NCBI GenBank assembly: GCA_050944035.1
Contig: JBMNQH010000021.1
Coordinates: 1-25,541, forward strand
Length of the DNA stretch: 25,541 nt
Origin: JBMNQH01 sp050944035
GTDB lineage: Bacteria; Bacillota; Clostridia; Oscillospirales; Oscillospiraceae
Direction of reading: 5' to 3'
Under the pieces are notes generated by a model. It saw only the letters and a program-made list of their open reading frames with translations. It was not told the DNA's origin and did no database searches. Positions 7,862-16,672 of the stretch are shown piece by piece. Numbering within the stretch: the stretch's first letter is position 1; each line of letters begins with the position of its first letter. Made by a program: the position numbers and the translations under genes.

Positions 7862-8634
7862 ATCGCTGCCTCCAAAAATTGTACGGCTGTGAGTACTGCA
7901 AGCATAGCCAGCTCAGCTGTCTGTAAAAACCAGCCGGCCAGATCGCCGGAAATGCCGCCAAACCGCCGAATTGCCATACGGCGGTAATAAAAAAATACGC
8001 TCAGCGCTGTCAAAACCATAGTGATACCCTGCCAGCCGCACAAAAACAACCCAATGCACAAAACAGCTGCAAAAACTTTCAAGCACCACGCCACACGGTT
8101 TTTGTCCGCCGCAGTTGCAAAGGTATGTGCAAGGCCGGTATCCTTGGCCAACGGAAATACTGCAATTGCAAGACCGGACAGGCTGCGGGAAAGACAAAAC
8201 CCCAGCGTGATGGCAACCAGCGTGTCTCTTTCCAACTGCGGGATCGCACTCCATAATGCCCAACTCGCGACAAAATAGAAACACAACCGGATAACTGCAA
8301 AAGCCCCCAGATGTGCGTCTTTCAAAATCTCCTGCTTTTTCTCCGCAGAGGCGTGGCTGGCCAGTGCATCACAGGTATCGGCATACCCGTCGAGATGGAT
8401 GCCTCCGGTCAACATGACAGGAATCAGGCAGAACCCCGCCCCACGCAGCAGTACCGGAATGGATAGCCATTGGCACAGCAGTGTCCAAATCCAAAAGATT
8501 CCGCCCAGCATCAGACCAATTGCCGGGAACGCGCATAGTGCATAGCGCATATTGCGTTCCGTCCAGCAAACATTTGGCATGGGCAGCGCAGAGAACATGG
8601 AACACGCCACCACAAATGTCTCCCATACAATCAT
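7858..8634 (-). CDS. cobS: Adenosylcobinamide-GDP ribazoletransferase (cobalamin-5'-phosphate synthase)
   Basis: Polytopic membrane enzyme joining AdoCbi-GDP and alpha-ribazole (phosphate), the final assembly reaction. 258 residues, about six to seven hydrophobic segments. The signature TGGIHLDGYADTCDAL (77-91) supplies the acidic metal ligands D82, D86 and D89; KDAHLGAFAV and the C-terminal FGGISGDLAGW are also family hallmarks. Start and stop both overlap neighbours by ATGA (cobU upstream, the short CobU-like gene downstream), so three consecutive CobU/CobS-type genes are coupled. Confidence 0.95.
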   Translation of the reverse strand: MIVWETFVVACSMFSALPMPNVCWTERNMRYALCAFPAIGLMLGGIFWIWTLLCQWLSIPVLLRGAGFCLIPVMLTGGIHLDGYADTCDALASHASAEKKQEILKDAHLGAFAVIRLCFYFVASWALWSAIPQLERDTLVAITLGFCLSRSLSGLAIAVFPLAKDTGLAHTFATAADKNRVAWCLKVFAAVLCIGLFLCGWQGITMVLTALSVFFYYRRMAIRRFGGISGDLAGWFLQTAELAMLAVLTAVQFLEAAI

Positions 8635-9149
8635 GATGGTGGAACAGCTCCTTTCAATACATTGGTGCAGCCCGCGACCACTTCCACCACCAGATCGGCG
8701 CGCACCGCCAATGCGCGATTGACCAGCGCAAGCTGATATAAATAGGACATCGTATCACCCACATAATCCGAACCGCCGGAAAATATTGCATTGGTCACAA
8801 TCGTGAGATGGCGGCATTTCTTTTGCAGCATTTCTATTCCTTGAATTATTGTCTCCGCCTCATTGTGATCCGGAGAAAAATACTCATTTGCAATCAGATT
8901 GCTCAGACATTCCAACAGCAAATTGGATCCTGCCGGAACGTCAGCACCACCGACGTCCCGATATCGTTCCATGGTGACAAACTCTTTTTCGGCGCGCATG
9001 GTTCGATGCCGGTTAATCCGTGCACGACATTCTTCGTCAAATGGCTGCATGGTGGCGAGATAGACGCGCGGGCCATCCAGCCGCTGCACAAGTGCTTCGG
9101 CATATGCACTTTTCCCGCTGGCGGCACCGCCGACGATCAGTGTAAACAT
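8631..9149 (-). CDS. cobU: Adenosylcobinamide kinase / adenosylcobinamide-phosphate guanylyltransferase (divergent)
   Basis: 172 residues. Activates adenosylcobinamide phosphate with GTP to AdoCbi-GDP. P-loop GGAASGKS (7-14) and the RHR segment INRHRT, whose H48 corresponds to the guanylylated histidine of the Salmonella enzyme. LLLECLSNLIANE is typical too. The last third is unusual: where relatives have SNEVGxGIVP and D.AGR..N, this protein has VTNAIFSGGSDYVGDTMSYL, and GCTNVLKG replaces GLPxxLK. The missing motifs occur instead in the short CobU-like protein two genes downstream. The start has GAGGGGAG 6-7 bases upstream, in the 12-base gap after cobT. Confidence 0.88.
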   Translation of the reverse strand: MFTLIVGGAASGKSAYAEALVQRLDGPRVYLATMQPFDEECRARINRHRTMRAEKEFVTMERYRDVGGADVPAGSNLLLECLSNLIANEYFSPDHNEAETIIQGIEMLQKKCRHLTIVTNAIFSGGSDYVGDTMSYLYQLALVNRALAVRADLVVEVVAGCTNVLKGAVPPS

Positions 9150-9161
9150 TACAGTCTCCCC

Positions 9162-10226
9162 TCATTGTGCTGTATAAGCCGGGATGCCCAAATGGTCGAA
9201 CGTCTGGCCGCTTTGATAGACGGCCAGTGCCATATCAAGCAACGGCAGCGCGGCTATCGCACCGCTTCCCTCTCCGAGCCGCATTTCTGCCGTAATCAGT
9301 GGCTTTTTTCCCAGCGCTTCCAGTATCAGACCGCCGGCCGGCTCCGCCGAAACATGACTGGCAAACATGGCATGCGCCGCCCCAGCATGGATCATGACAG
9401 CACACAGTGCAGCCACCGCACTGATGAAGCCATCAATGAGAATTGGAACCCGGTAGATAGCACCACCCAGAAACACACCGCACAGTCCGGCAAGATCCAG
9501 ACCACCAAGCGCAGCAAGTACCCCAATGGGATCCTCACGGTTTGGCTGATGCAATGCAATCGCTGTGCGGATGATTTCCTGCTTTCGGAAAAGTCCGTCG
9601 TCTGACAAGCCCGCTCCACGCCCCGTTACACGCTCCGGTGGCTGCTCCAGCAGTACAGCGGCCACTGCACTCGACGTGGTGGTGTTGCCGATTCCCATTT
9701 CACCGGTGGCAAGGATGGAAACACCCTGCTGTTTTTGCTCCAGAACCAGATCCATACCGATCTTGATCGCAGACAGACACTGCCCCCGGTTCATAGCAGG
9801 GACACGGGCAATATCGCCCGTACTGTTTCGCACGCGTCTGGGCAACACACCCGGTACACCCGGAAAATCCTGTATTCCCATGTCCACCGGCACGACCTGG
9901 CACCGGGCCACCTGTGCCATATGACAGACCGTACTCTCCCCTGCAGCCAGAGCATTTGCCACGGCAGCAGTCACCGAGCTGTCGGTTTGCGTGACACTGT
10001 TTGCCACAACGCCGTTGTCCGCACACAGCACCAGCAGCGCGCGCTTTTGCAGCTGAATATTGACATCACCGGTCAGAGCCACCAGATCCATGATCTGCTC
10101 TTCCAAAAGGCCAAGACTGCCAAGCGGCTTGGCAAGCTGATTCCAGCGAATCTGTGCTGCCGCACGGGCGGATTGATCCGGTGGGACAATCTGCTGTAAG
10201 ATTGCTCTCAATTCCTTTTCATTCAT
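9162..10226 (-). CDS. cobT: Nicotinate-nucleotide--dimethylbenzimidazole phosphoribosyltransferase
   Basis: Makes alpha-ribazole phosphate (or an analogue) from nicotinate mononucleotide and a base. 354 residues, the normal size. Motifs: KPLGSLGLLE (33-42), CADNGVV (68-74), GEMGIGNTT with E176, GRGAGLSDDG (202-211), and the catalytic glutamate E319 in RLGEGSGA. The start overlaps the cbiA stop by 8 bases. No bluB or bza gene for base synthesis lies in the window, so the base used (DMB, another benzimidazole, or adenine) cannot be stated. CobT proteins accept several bases. Confidence 0.95.
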   Translation of the reverse strand: MNEKELRAILQQIVPPDQSARAAAQIRWNQLAKPLGSLGLLEEQIMDLVALTGDVNIQLQKRALLVLCADNGVVANSVTQTDSSVTAAVANALAAGESTVCHMAQVARCQVVPVDMGIQDFPGVPGVLPRRVRNSTGDIARVPAMNRGQCLSAIKIGMDLVLEQKQQGVSILATGEMGIGNTTTSSAVAAVLLEQPPERVTGRGAGLSDDGLFRKQEIIRTAIALHQPNREDPIGVLAALGGLDLAGLCGVFLGGAIYRVPILIDGFISAVAALCAVMIHAGAAHAMFASHVSAEPAGGLILEALGKKPLITAEMRLGEGSGAIAALPLLDMALAVYQSGQTFDHLGIPAYTAQ

Positions 10227-11577
10227 CGTATGCTTTCTTTAAAAATGTCTTGGCTGCCGTAACGAACCTGGCAGCCATTGGGATATCGCCGCCAAAGTGC
10301 AGATGCGGAAAGGCGGCATACAGCGCAGGCCCAACCACGCCACAGCGCCAAGTGCGGTCTCTTAAAGGTTTTCCGGCTGTCAATGAGGACCCATTTTCTG
10401 TGCTGTCCCAATAGTGAAATTCATGTGCGGGTACGGTTTCACCCTGACGAAACAACAGACTGTCCGTCTCTGCTGTCAAATGCAAATATCCAAAGCGTTG
10501 CAACTGCCCGGTTCTGATGCCATCACCGTGGAGCGCACCGACCATAGGCCACGATACCGCATTTTGGTCTTGCAGGCTTTGCTGCAAATATAAAAACCCG
10601 CCGCATTCCGCAACCGTCGGCAGCCCTCTTTCCACCGCTTGCCGGATACTGCTTCGCATGGTTTCGTTCTGCGCCAGTTTTTGTGTCCAGAGTTCGGGAT
10701 AGCCGCCGCCCAGATATATACCCCCGATTCCTTCCGGTAAAACCGGATCATGGAGCGGACTGAATGGACAAATTGCAGCCCCTGCGGCGCGCAGTGCATC
10801 CAGATTGTCGGGATAATAAAAACAGAATGCCTCATCCTGTGCGACTGCAATCCGGCTGGAAGAAACAGAGACTGTTTCCTCCTTTGGACAAACCGAAAAC
10901 GGCGCTGCCTGTTCTGCCAATTGCAACAGCCGATCCAGATCCATGGTCTGTTCCATCTGCTCTGCAATTCGCAGAAACCGTCCGGAAAGGTCGCAGATCT
11001 CTCCGGCAGTGAGCAGACCCAGATGACGGCTTTCCAACACCGCTTCCTCCATCGGCGGCAGATATCCCAAAACGGGAAGTCCGGTCTCCTGTTGCAGCAA
11101 CGGTGCAAGGTGCGCGTATACCACTGGTTTACAGTCGTTGAGCAGCAGCCCAACGATATGGCTGTCCCAACGAAAAGACAGAAGCCCCTTAATCTTCGCC
11201 GCCAGCGTGAGACTGGTTCCACGCGGCCGTACAATCAGCAGCACCGGTGTTCCGGTCACCACAGCAGTCCGCCAGGCGCTTGCCTGATCGGTACCGCCGA
11301 CGCCATCGTAAAACCCCATTGCGCCCTCGAGCAAAGCAATGTCCGCCGGATGACGTGACAAGGTCTGGCAGACACCCGACTCTCCCTGTAAAAACAAATC
11401 CAGATTTCGGCTTGGTACGCCCAGCACCCGTGTGTGAAACATGGGATCAATATAGTCCGGCCCGCACTTAAAGGCTTGTACCTGAAGTCCCCGATTTTTA
11501 AGCGCTGCAAGCAGACCGCAGGTTACGGCGGTTTTTCCACTGCCGCTTTGCATGGCAGAAAGCAACAGCCTCTTCAT
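10219..11577 (-). CDS. cbiA: Cobyrinate a,c-diamide synthase (glutamine-hydrolysing)
   Basis: Amidates the a and c carboxylates of cobyrinate with ATP and glutamine. 452 residues. N-terminal domain: P-loop AMQSGSGKTAV (8-18), FKCGPDYIDP (36-45), LLEGAMGFYDG (82-92). C-terminal glutaminase domain: GIYLGGGYPEL and the nucleophile C325 in VAECGGFLYL; AHEFHYWDS near the end carries the catalytic histidine region. The ATG overlaps the cbiET stop (ATGA). Paralogous to CbiP, with the same domain order. Confidence 0.96.
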   Translation of the reverse strand: MKRLLLSAMQSGSGKTAVTCGLLAALKNRGLQVQAFKCGPDYIDPMFHTRVLGVPSRNLDLFLQGESGVCQTLSRHPADIALLEGAMGFYDGVGGTDQASAWRTAVVTGTPVLLIVRPRGTSLTLAAKIKGLLSFRWDSHIVGLLLNDCKPVVYAHLAPLLQQETGLPVLGYLPPMEEAVLESRHLGLLTAGEICDLSGRFLRIAEQMEQTMDLDRLLQLAEQAAPFSVCPKEETVSVSSSRIAVAQDEAFCFYYPDNLDALRAAGAAICPFSPLHDPVLPEGIGGIYLGGGYPELWTQKLAQNETMRSSIRQAVERGLPTVAECGGFLYLQQSLQDQNAVSWPMVGALHGDGIRTGQLQRFGYLHLTAETDSLLFRQGETVPAHEFHYWDSTENGSSLTAGKPLRDRTWRCGVVGPALYAAFPHLHFGGDIPMAARFVTAAKTFLKKAYDE

Positions 11578-12767
11578 TCCAGCACCCCCGTAATCAGGAA
11601 AACGGGATTTTGCGCCAGCAAAAGATGTAAGTTCCCCGTATCTGTAGTACGGCTAACACCAATCTGTACCACTTCTGTGCGATATCCCAATTCCACCATG
11701 GTCTGTAAGGCAGTCTGCAAACTTTCCAACGCGATAGCCGACACGCAGACTCGTGCAGCGGGATTGGAAGCATAGATTTTCTGTAAAATTGCCGGTAACT
11801 TCCCGCCGCTTCCGCCAACAAATACCGCGGTCGGCTGCGGCAGCTGTGCGAGCGCCTCCGGTGCGCTGGATGCAACAATCTGCAAATTCCACGCCCCGAA
11901 CTTCTCCCGATTTTTACGGATCAGTTCACAGGCCGATGCTTCGCGCTCCACTGCGTACACACAGGCACACTGTAAAGCGAGTTCTACGCTAACGCTTCCT
12001 GTACCGGCTCCAACGTCCCAGCAGATATCCTGCGGTTGGATCGCCAGTTTTGCCAGAATCGCAGCGCGGACTTCCTGTTTGGTCATCGGCGTCCTGTCGC
12101 GGAGAAATGCTCCGTCTGGAATTCCCGGTGTGCGGCGAATGCGCGGAACGGCTTCCACAAGCAGAACACTCAGCGGCGCAAAAGATTGTGCGGCAATTGT
12201 CTGTGCAGTAGCATGATAAATTTGCTCCTCCGAATAGGAGAGATTTTCCCCCACCGTCACGGACAGCGTACCAAGTCCCGCATCACATAGACTGGCGCAC
12301 AGCCTGTCCGGTCCCATCGCACCACCGGTCAGGAAAAAGACTGGAGAACCTTCGCAAAGTGCGGTCACCGGATCACAATTCACACCGTGCGCGCTGACCA
12401 GTTTCCAATCCTGCCAGGGCTTTCCAATTTTTGCCGCAAAATATTGCACAGAGGAGATACCCGGCAGAATCGCGACCTGGAATCCTGCATCGTTCAGCAG
12501 GGGAAACAGAATGCGTGTATTGGAATAAAAACCGCTGTCACCGCTGACCAAAATACAGACTTTCTCCGCCTCACATTCCCGTAGTAACGCGATAATCTCC
12601 TGCGGCCGTGTAGCAGCGATACGATGTTGCCGTGTTCTGGTCGTTTGCAATTCGTCCAACAGACGCTGGGCGCCAATGAACAGCTCCGCTTCCCGCAGCG
12701 CTGCGTTCGCCGCTTCCGTCAGCATAACGGCCGCGCCGGGACCCATTCCCACTACCGTTACCTGCAT
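11574..12767 (-). CDS. cbiET: Fused cobalt-precorrin-7 C5-methyltransferase / C15-methyltransferase (decarboxylating)
   Basis: A 397-residue fusion equal to CobL of the aerobic pathway. Residues 1-205 are CbiE, a tetrapyrrole methylase: VVGMGPG (5-11), LVSGDSGFYS (73-82), LPGISSVQYFAAKIG. Residues from about 217 are CbiT: the entry motif DGAFLRDRTPMTKQEVRA, then the SAM-binding loop WDVGAGTGSVSVE (250-262), and FVGGSGG (316-322). Together they methylate C-5 and C-15 and remove the C-12 acetate carboxyl. Fusion is common in Firmicutes; many archaea and Salmonella keep two genes. The start overlaps cbiJ by 10 bases. Confidence 0.95.
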   Translation of the reverse strand: MQVTVVGMGPGAAVMLTEAANAALREAELFIGAQRLLDELQTTRTRQHRIAATRPQEIIALLRECEAEKVCILVSGDSGFYSNTRILFPLLNDAGFQVAILPGISSVQYFAAKIGKPWQDWKLVSAHGVNCDPVTALCEGSPVFFLTGGAMGPDRLCASLCDAGLGTLSVTVGENLSYSEEQIYHATAQTIAAQSFAPLSVLLVEAVPRIRRTPGIPDGAFLRDRTPMTKQEVRAAILAKLAIQPQDICWDVGAGTGSVSVELALQCACVYAVEREASACELIRKNREKFGAWNLQIVASSAPEALAQLPQPTAVFVGGSGGKLPAILQKIYASNPAARVCVSAIALESLQTALQTMVELGYRTEVVQIGVSRTTDTGNLHLLLAQNPVFLITGVLE

Positions 12768-13498
12768 GCCAATGCCCCCTCAACTATGTGCATAATTTCT
12801 TCCAGACTTTTCCCCGTATCCACTGGTCTGGAAATCAAAATCATTCCGACGCCTGCTTGCTGGGCTGCCGCCAGCTTTTCCGCAAAGCCGCCGGGACCAC
12901 CGCCGTCCTTTGTTACCATCCAAGCAATGCGATACTGTTCCAGCATCGCCTCGTTCATTTTTTGCGTAAACGGCCCCTGCAACGCCAGAATGTTTTTATG
13001 CGCGAGCCCAATGGCTTCGCAGGCTGCAAGGCTCTCATGGGTGGGCAGAACACGGGCAAACAGACGGTGTTTGTCCAGAGCAGAGAAGGCGGAAAGTGTT
13101 TTTGTGCCAGTGGTCAGCAGGATATTTCCGGTCCTTGTCTGCAAAAATGCAGCGGCCGCTGCGCAGTCCTCTACTGTAATCACACCATCCACCGGACTGG
13201 TTGCACGAAGCAGGCGGTACAGCGGTACACCAGCCGTTTCACAAGCCGCATGGATATTTGCCGTCACTTCTATGGCATACGGGTGCGTAGCGTCCACACA
13301 CAGATCGAAGCCGGACAGCAGTTGTGCAATTTCATTCTGATCTTTTCTGCCCGTGAGTATCGTACAGCCCGAAACGTCGCTCAATTCCTCCCGTCCAAGC
13401 TGGGTTGCGGTGCTGACTGTCAATTGCACCGGCAATGCAGACAGACGCTCTGCCAGAATCCTCCCTTCTGTGGTACCGCCAAACAATAAGACCCTCAT
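12758..13498 (-). CDS. cbiJ: Cobalt-precorrin-6A reductase
   Basis: NAD(P)H-dependent reduction of the corrin ring of cobalt-precorrin-6A. 246 residues. The family signature GGTTEGR lies at 7-13, VDATHPYA at 68-75, and the C-terminal MVTKDGGGPGGFAEKL with the ISRP tail is typical of CobK/CbiJ. The start overlaps the cbiH stop (ATGA) and the end overlaps cbiET by 10 bases. No unusual features. Confidence 0.94.
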   Translation of the reverse strand: MRVLLFGGTTEGRILAERLSALPVQLTVSTATQLGREELSDVSGCTILTGRKDQNEIAQLLSGFDLCVDATHPYAIEVTANIHAACETAGVPLYRLLRATSPVDGVITVEDCAAAAAFLQTRTGNILLTTGTKTLSAFSALDKHRLFARVLPTHESLAACEAIGLAHKNILALQGPFTQKMNEAMLEQYRIAWMVTKDGGGPGGFAEKLAAAQQAGVGMILISRPVDTGKSLEEIMHIVEGALACR

Positions 13499-14229
13499 CG
13501 CTTGGCCTCATACCCACGCGGAGTGACCATATAATTGCCGATCTGCTGCGTCGTGCTTGCACCGACAAACACCGTGGTAAACATGTCCACCTGTTCCTCC
13601 TGCAACGCTTTCAAAGTCAAAATCCGATGGGACTGCCCTTCCCGGCCGATGTTTCGCACCCAGCCGCAGACCGTATTCGGATGTTTATACTCTAGCAAAA
13701 TCTGACAAGCCCACTGCAAGTACTCAGCCCGTTTTTTGGAGGAAGGGTTATAAAGGCAGATAGAAAAATCTCCGCTTGCCGCACAACGCAGGCGTGTTTC
13801 AATCTGCGATTTCGGTGTAAGCAGATCCGACAAGGAAATTACACAGAAATCGTGCATCAGCGGCGCACCCAGCACCGCCGCACCGGACAGCGCTGCTGTT
13901 ACCCCGGCTACGATTTCGATGTCCACTGTGGGATCGTCTCCGGCCATCTGCAAAAGTGGGCCGGCCATACCATATACCCCGGCATCCCCGCTGCAAATCA
14001 ATGCCACCGTCTTGCCGTCCCGGGCAGTTTCCAGCGCCCAGCGGCAACGTTCCAGCTCCTGTGTCATCCGCGTGGTGTAAACTTCTTTTTCTGGATACAG
14101 TGGCGACACCAACTGTACATAGACCATATAACCGCACAGCACCTCTGCCCGCTCCAGAGCGGCGCGCGCCTGTGCAGTTAGAAATTTTTCTCCACCGGGG
14201 CCGAGCCCCACAACATATACTTTATGCAT
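13495..14229 (-). CDS. cbiH: Cobalt-precorrin-3 C17-methyltransferase (ring-contracting)
   Basis: SAM-dependent tetrapyrrole methylase that methylates C-17 and contracts the ring to the corrin size. 244 residues from ATG 14229, chosen because GGAGG lies 7 bases upstream (inside the end of cbiG); the longer frame to 14253 has no such support. Motifs: VVGLGPGG (6-13), ICSGDAGVYGM, a GVTAALSGAAVLGAP substrate-loop segment and YNPSSKKR. This is the short form, without the extra C-terminal iron-sulphur-binding domain known in some Bacilli. Overlaps cbiG by 8 bases. Confidence 0.94.
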   Translation of the reverse strand: MHKVYVVGLGPGGEKFLTAQARAALERAEVLCGYMVYVQLVSPLYPEKEVYTTRMTQELERCRWALETARDGKTVALICSGDAGVYGMAGPLLQMAGDDPTVDIEIVAGVTAALSGAAVLGAPLMHDFCVISLSDLLTPKSQIETRLRCAASGDFSICLYNPSSKKRAEYLQWACQILLEYKHPNTVCGWVRNIGREGQSHRILTLKALQEEQVDMFTTVFVGASTTQQIGNYMVTPRGYEAKR

Positions 14230-15220
14230 TCTGCCACCTCCAATCGGGATCAAACGGCCGACAAGCCAAAGCCAGCGTAACGCCGTGTATCACAGTTTTG
14301 GGAATGACAAGACTGCCACCACTTCCCAAGACAGCGCTGCGCTCACATACATTGTCCACCCCTGTCACGCAACGAACAAACTCTGAGTCGGAAAATTCAC
14401 CCGGTACTGCGGCAAGCGCCGCCCCGGAAAATGTGGTAAACGGAAGCTCATGGTTTTGACAAAATTCTATAAGACCGGCTTCTTCCCGTTTCAAATCAAT
14501 GCTGTGCACAGCACTGATGGCTTGCGCAGAAAATTTGTTCTGTAACAAAAAATCAGAAAAGGCAGTTTCGATTGCAGACACTGTACTGCCTTTTTTGCAG
14601 CCGATTCCAAGAACGCCAATCTGCGGAATCAGATGCAACGCCGTCGTACAACGCGGGGAGAGGCTGATTTCAAAATCGCAGGGCACTTTATCGGTCAATT
14701 CCAGACCAACGGGCAGCTTTCCACGGATGGGAAAGTCCGTCCGTACCTGAACCGGCTGCTTTGCCAGCAGCTTTGCGGACACAAGCCGGATTCTCTCCGG
14801 ATGCACAACAGCACAACCATGGTGCCGCGCCCATTCATCCACTGCAAACACACCCCGTACATCGGTCGCGGTTGTAATGACAGGACAGGCTCCACAGAAA
14901 GCGGCAATCCGCCTTGCCAAATCGTTGGCGCCGCCGAAGTGGCCGGATAAAATGGGAATGGCAAACTGCGCACATTCATCCAAGACTACCACTGCAGGAT
15001 CGGTGGTTTTGCTCTGCACGTACGGAGCGATGGCACGTACTGCGATCCCGGCGGCACCAATAAAAATCAGCGCGCTTGCCTCCTGAAATGCCTGCTCTGT
15101 CCACTGCTGCAGGGAAAGCGGTGCACCACAACGCATGGCCGCGCCGTGCAGTGCGACTGCCAACTTCTGCGCCAGAACATACCCTCGCGTACTGAAGGCA
15201 ATGAGCTGTACACCGCTCAT
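14222..15220 (-). CDS. cbiG: Cobalt-precorrin-5A hydrolase
   Basis: Opens the delta-lactone of cobalt-precorrin-5A and releases acetaldehyde, a step unique to the anaerobic pathway. 332 residues: N-terminal domain with IGAAGIAVRAIAP (54-66) and LSGHFGGANDLAR (91-103); central linker; C-terminal CbiG domain beginning GVLGIGCKKGS (202-212) and ending in the RSAVLGSGGSLVIPK segment. The start overlaps cbiF (ATGA). Its presence, with CbiK and CbiD, fixes the pathway as the early-cobalt, oxygen-independent one. Confidence 0.95.
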   Translation of the reverse strand: MSGVQLIAFSTRGYVLAQKLAVALHGAAMRCGAPLSLQQWTEQAFQEASALIFIGAAGIAVRAIAPYVQSKTTDPAVVVLDECAQFAIPILSGHFGGANDLARRIAAFCGACPVITTATDVRGVFAVDEWARHHGCAVVHPERIRLVSAKLLAKQPVQVRTDFPIRGKLPVGLELTDKVPCDFEISLSPRCTTALHLIPQIGVLGIGCKKGSTVSAIETAFSDFLLQNKFSAQAISAVHSIDLKREEAGLIEFCQNHELPFTTFSGAALAAVPGEFSDSEFVRCVTGVDNVCERSAVLGSGGSLVIPKTVIHGVTLALACRPFDPDWRWQNA

Positions 15221-15972
15221 CGCGTTGCCTCCCGGTACTCCGTGGAAAAGCCGGGATCATACAATTTGCTGCGTGCACCGCCGCCGTGCAAAAACTCGCC
15301 CACCAGGACCAGTGCTGTTTTTACGATTCCATGGCGTTCTCCGGTTTCGGCAAGGGTGCCAAGCGTGCAGTGGACAACTTTTTCTTCCGGCCAGGTGGCT
15401 TTATAGACCAGAGCGGCTGGCGTTGCCTCTGTATATGCTCCCTTCAAAAGTTCGCCCTGCAAGGCGGGAAGCATTCCCGCAGAAAGGAAGATCACCATCG
15501 TTGCACCGTGGCTGGCCAGGCCTGCAATGGCTTCCCGCTCTGGCACAGGCGTACGGCCCGCCATGCGGGTAATAATCACGCTCTGACTGATACCGGGCAA
15601 GGTGTATTCCGCACAGGCCGCCGCAGCGGCGCCGCAAAAACTGGACACGCCCGGTGTGTTGTCATAGGAAATCCCGAGCTTGTCCAGCATATTCATCTGC
15701 TCCCGGATCGCACCGTACAGGCAGGGATCGCCGGTATGCAGGCGCACAGTTGTTTTTCCATGCTGTTCCGCCTGCTGTATGACTGCAAGTACCTCTTCCA
15801 GTGTCATATTCGCACTGTTGTATACAGAGCAATCTTCGGGACAAAGGCCCAACAGTGCCGGGTTGACCAGACTCCCTGCATAAATAACAGTCTGCGCCTG
15901 CCGCAGCAGTTCTGCGCCGCGCAGCGTAATCAGATCCGGTGCGCCGGGACCGGCACCGACAAAATGTACCAT
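15217..15972 (-). CDS. cbiF: Cobalt-precorrin-4 C11-methyltransferase
   Basis: 251-residue tetrapyrrole methylase adding the C-11 methyl group. Motifs: FVGAGPGAPDLITLRG (4-19), YAGSLV (31-36), HTGDPCLYGA (79-88) and the GVSSFCGAAAA loop, all closest to CbiF/CobM. AAGGAG overlapping the cbiL stop lies just before the ATG, so translation is re-initiated across a 4-base gap. The stop overlaps cbiG (ATGA). Confidence 0.95.
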   Translation of the reverse strand: MVHFVGAGPGAPDLITLRGAELLRQAQTVIYAGSLVNPALLGLCPEDCSVYNSANMTLEEVLAVIQQAEQHGKTTVRLHTGDPCLYGAIREQMNMLDKLGISYDNTPGVSSFCGAAAAACAEYTLPGISQSVIITRMAGRTPVPEREAIAGLASHGATMVIFLSAGMLPALQGELLKGAYTEATPAALVYKATWPEEKVVHCTLGTLAETGERHGIVKTALVLVGEFLHGGGARSKLYDPGFSTEYREATR

Positions 15973-15976
15973 ATGC

Positions 15977-16672
15977 TTACTCCTTTACAACGATGGTAGC
16001 AAAATAACCAGCAGATGCTTTCAGCTCCTGTAAATTCCGATAGACGATTTCATTCTCCAACCCGCAATTTTGCACCATGGACGCCTGATCCAGCGCATTT
16101 TGTTCTTCCAACGCCGCAATCACTTTTGGAATGCGTTTGCCAGCCTTCATTAAAACCTTGGTGCCGGATAGCGCCAGCGTCCTTTCCAGATTCTCATCCC
16201 CCGCTGGAATGATATGCAGGGGCTTGTCTATGCTGGTCAGACTGGTACCAAGACGGGCCGCAACCGCGCAGAAACTGGGAACTCCCGGCACCATTACCGT
16301 CTGATACCCTTTTGCCTGCAACAATTCCATCAGATACCCATAGGTGGCATAGATGGAGACATCCCCCAGGTTCAGCATGGCCACATCCTGACCGGCCGCC
16401 AGATAAGCTTCCACTGCCTGTGCTGCAATCCGATGCGCCTGTGCTTGCTGTTCCACATCCCGCGCCATTGTAAATTGGAGCGGTAAAATGGTTTTTTCGC
16501 AAAAGTCTACAGACTGTTCTGCGATGCGCAGCGCCAGCATTTCCCCGCTTTTGGTCTGCGGGGCGGCGATCACGCTGCATTGTTCCAGTACACGCACCGC
16601 TTTCAGTGTCAGCAACTCCGGGTCCCCGGGTCCAACGCCTACTCCGTAAAAAATGCCTGTTTTCTGTTGCAT
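15977..16672 (-). CDS. cbiL: Cobalt-precorrin-2 C20-methyltransferase
   Basis: 231-residue tetrapyrrole methylase acting first after cobalt insertion, adding the C-20 methyl group. Motifs: YGVGVGPGDPELLTLKA (9-25), LNLGDVSIYATYGYL, VPGVPSFCAVAARLG, and KAGKRIPKV near the C-terminus, which are CbiL/CobI hallmarks. It overlaps the end of cbiD by 34 bases, the longest overlap in the operon; AGGAG lies 11 bases upstream of the ATG. Confidence 0.94.
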   Translation of the reverse strand: MQQKTGIFYGVGVGPGDPELLTLKAVRVLEQCSVIAAPQTKSGEMLALRIAEQSVDFCEKTILPLQFTMARDVEQQAQAHRIAAQAVEAYLAAGQDVAMLNLGDVSIYATYGYLMELLQAKGYQTVMVPGVPSFCAVAARLGTSLTSIDKPLHIIPAGDENLERTLALSGTKVLMKAGKRIPKVIAALEEQNALDQASMVQNCGLENEIVYRNLQELKASAGYFATIVVKE

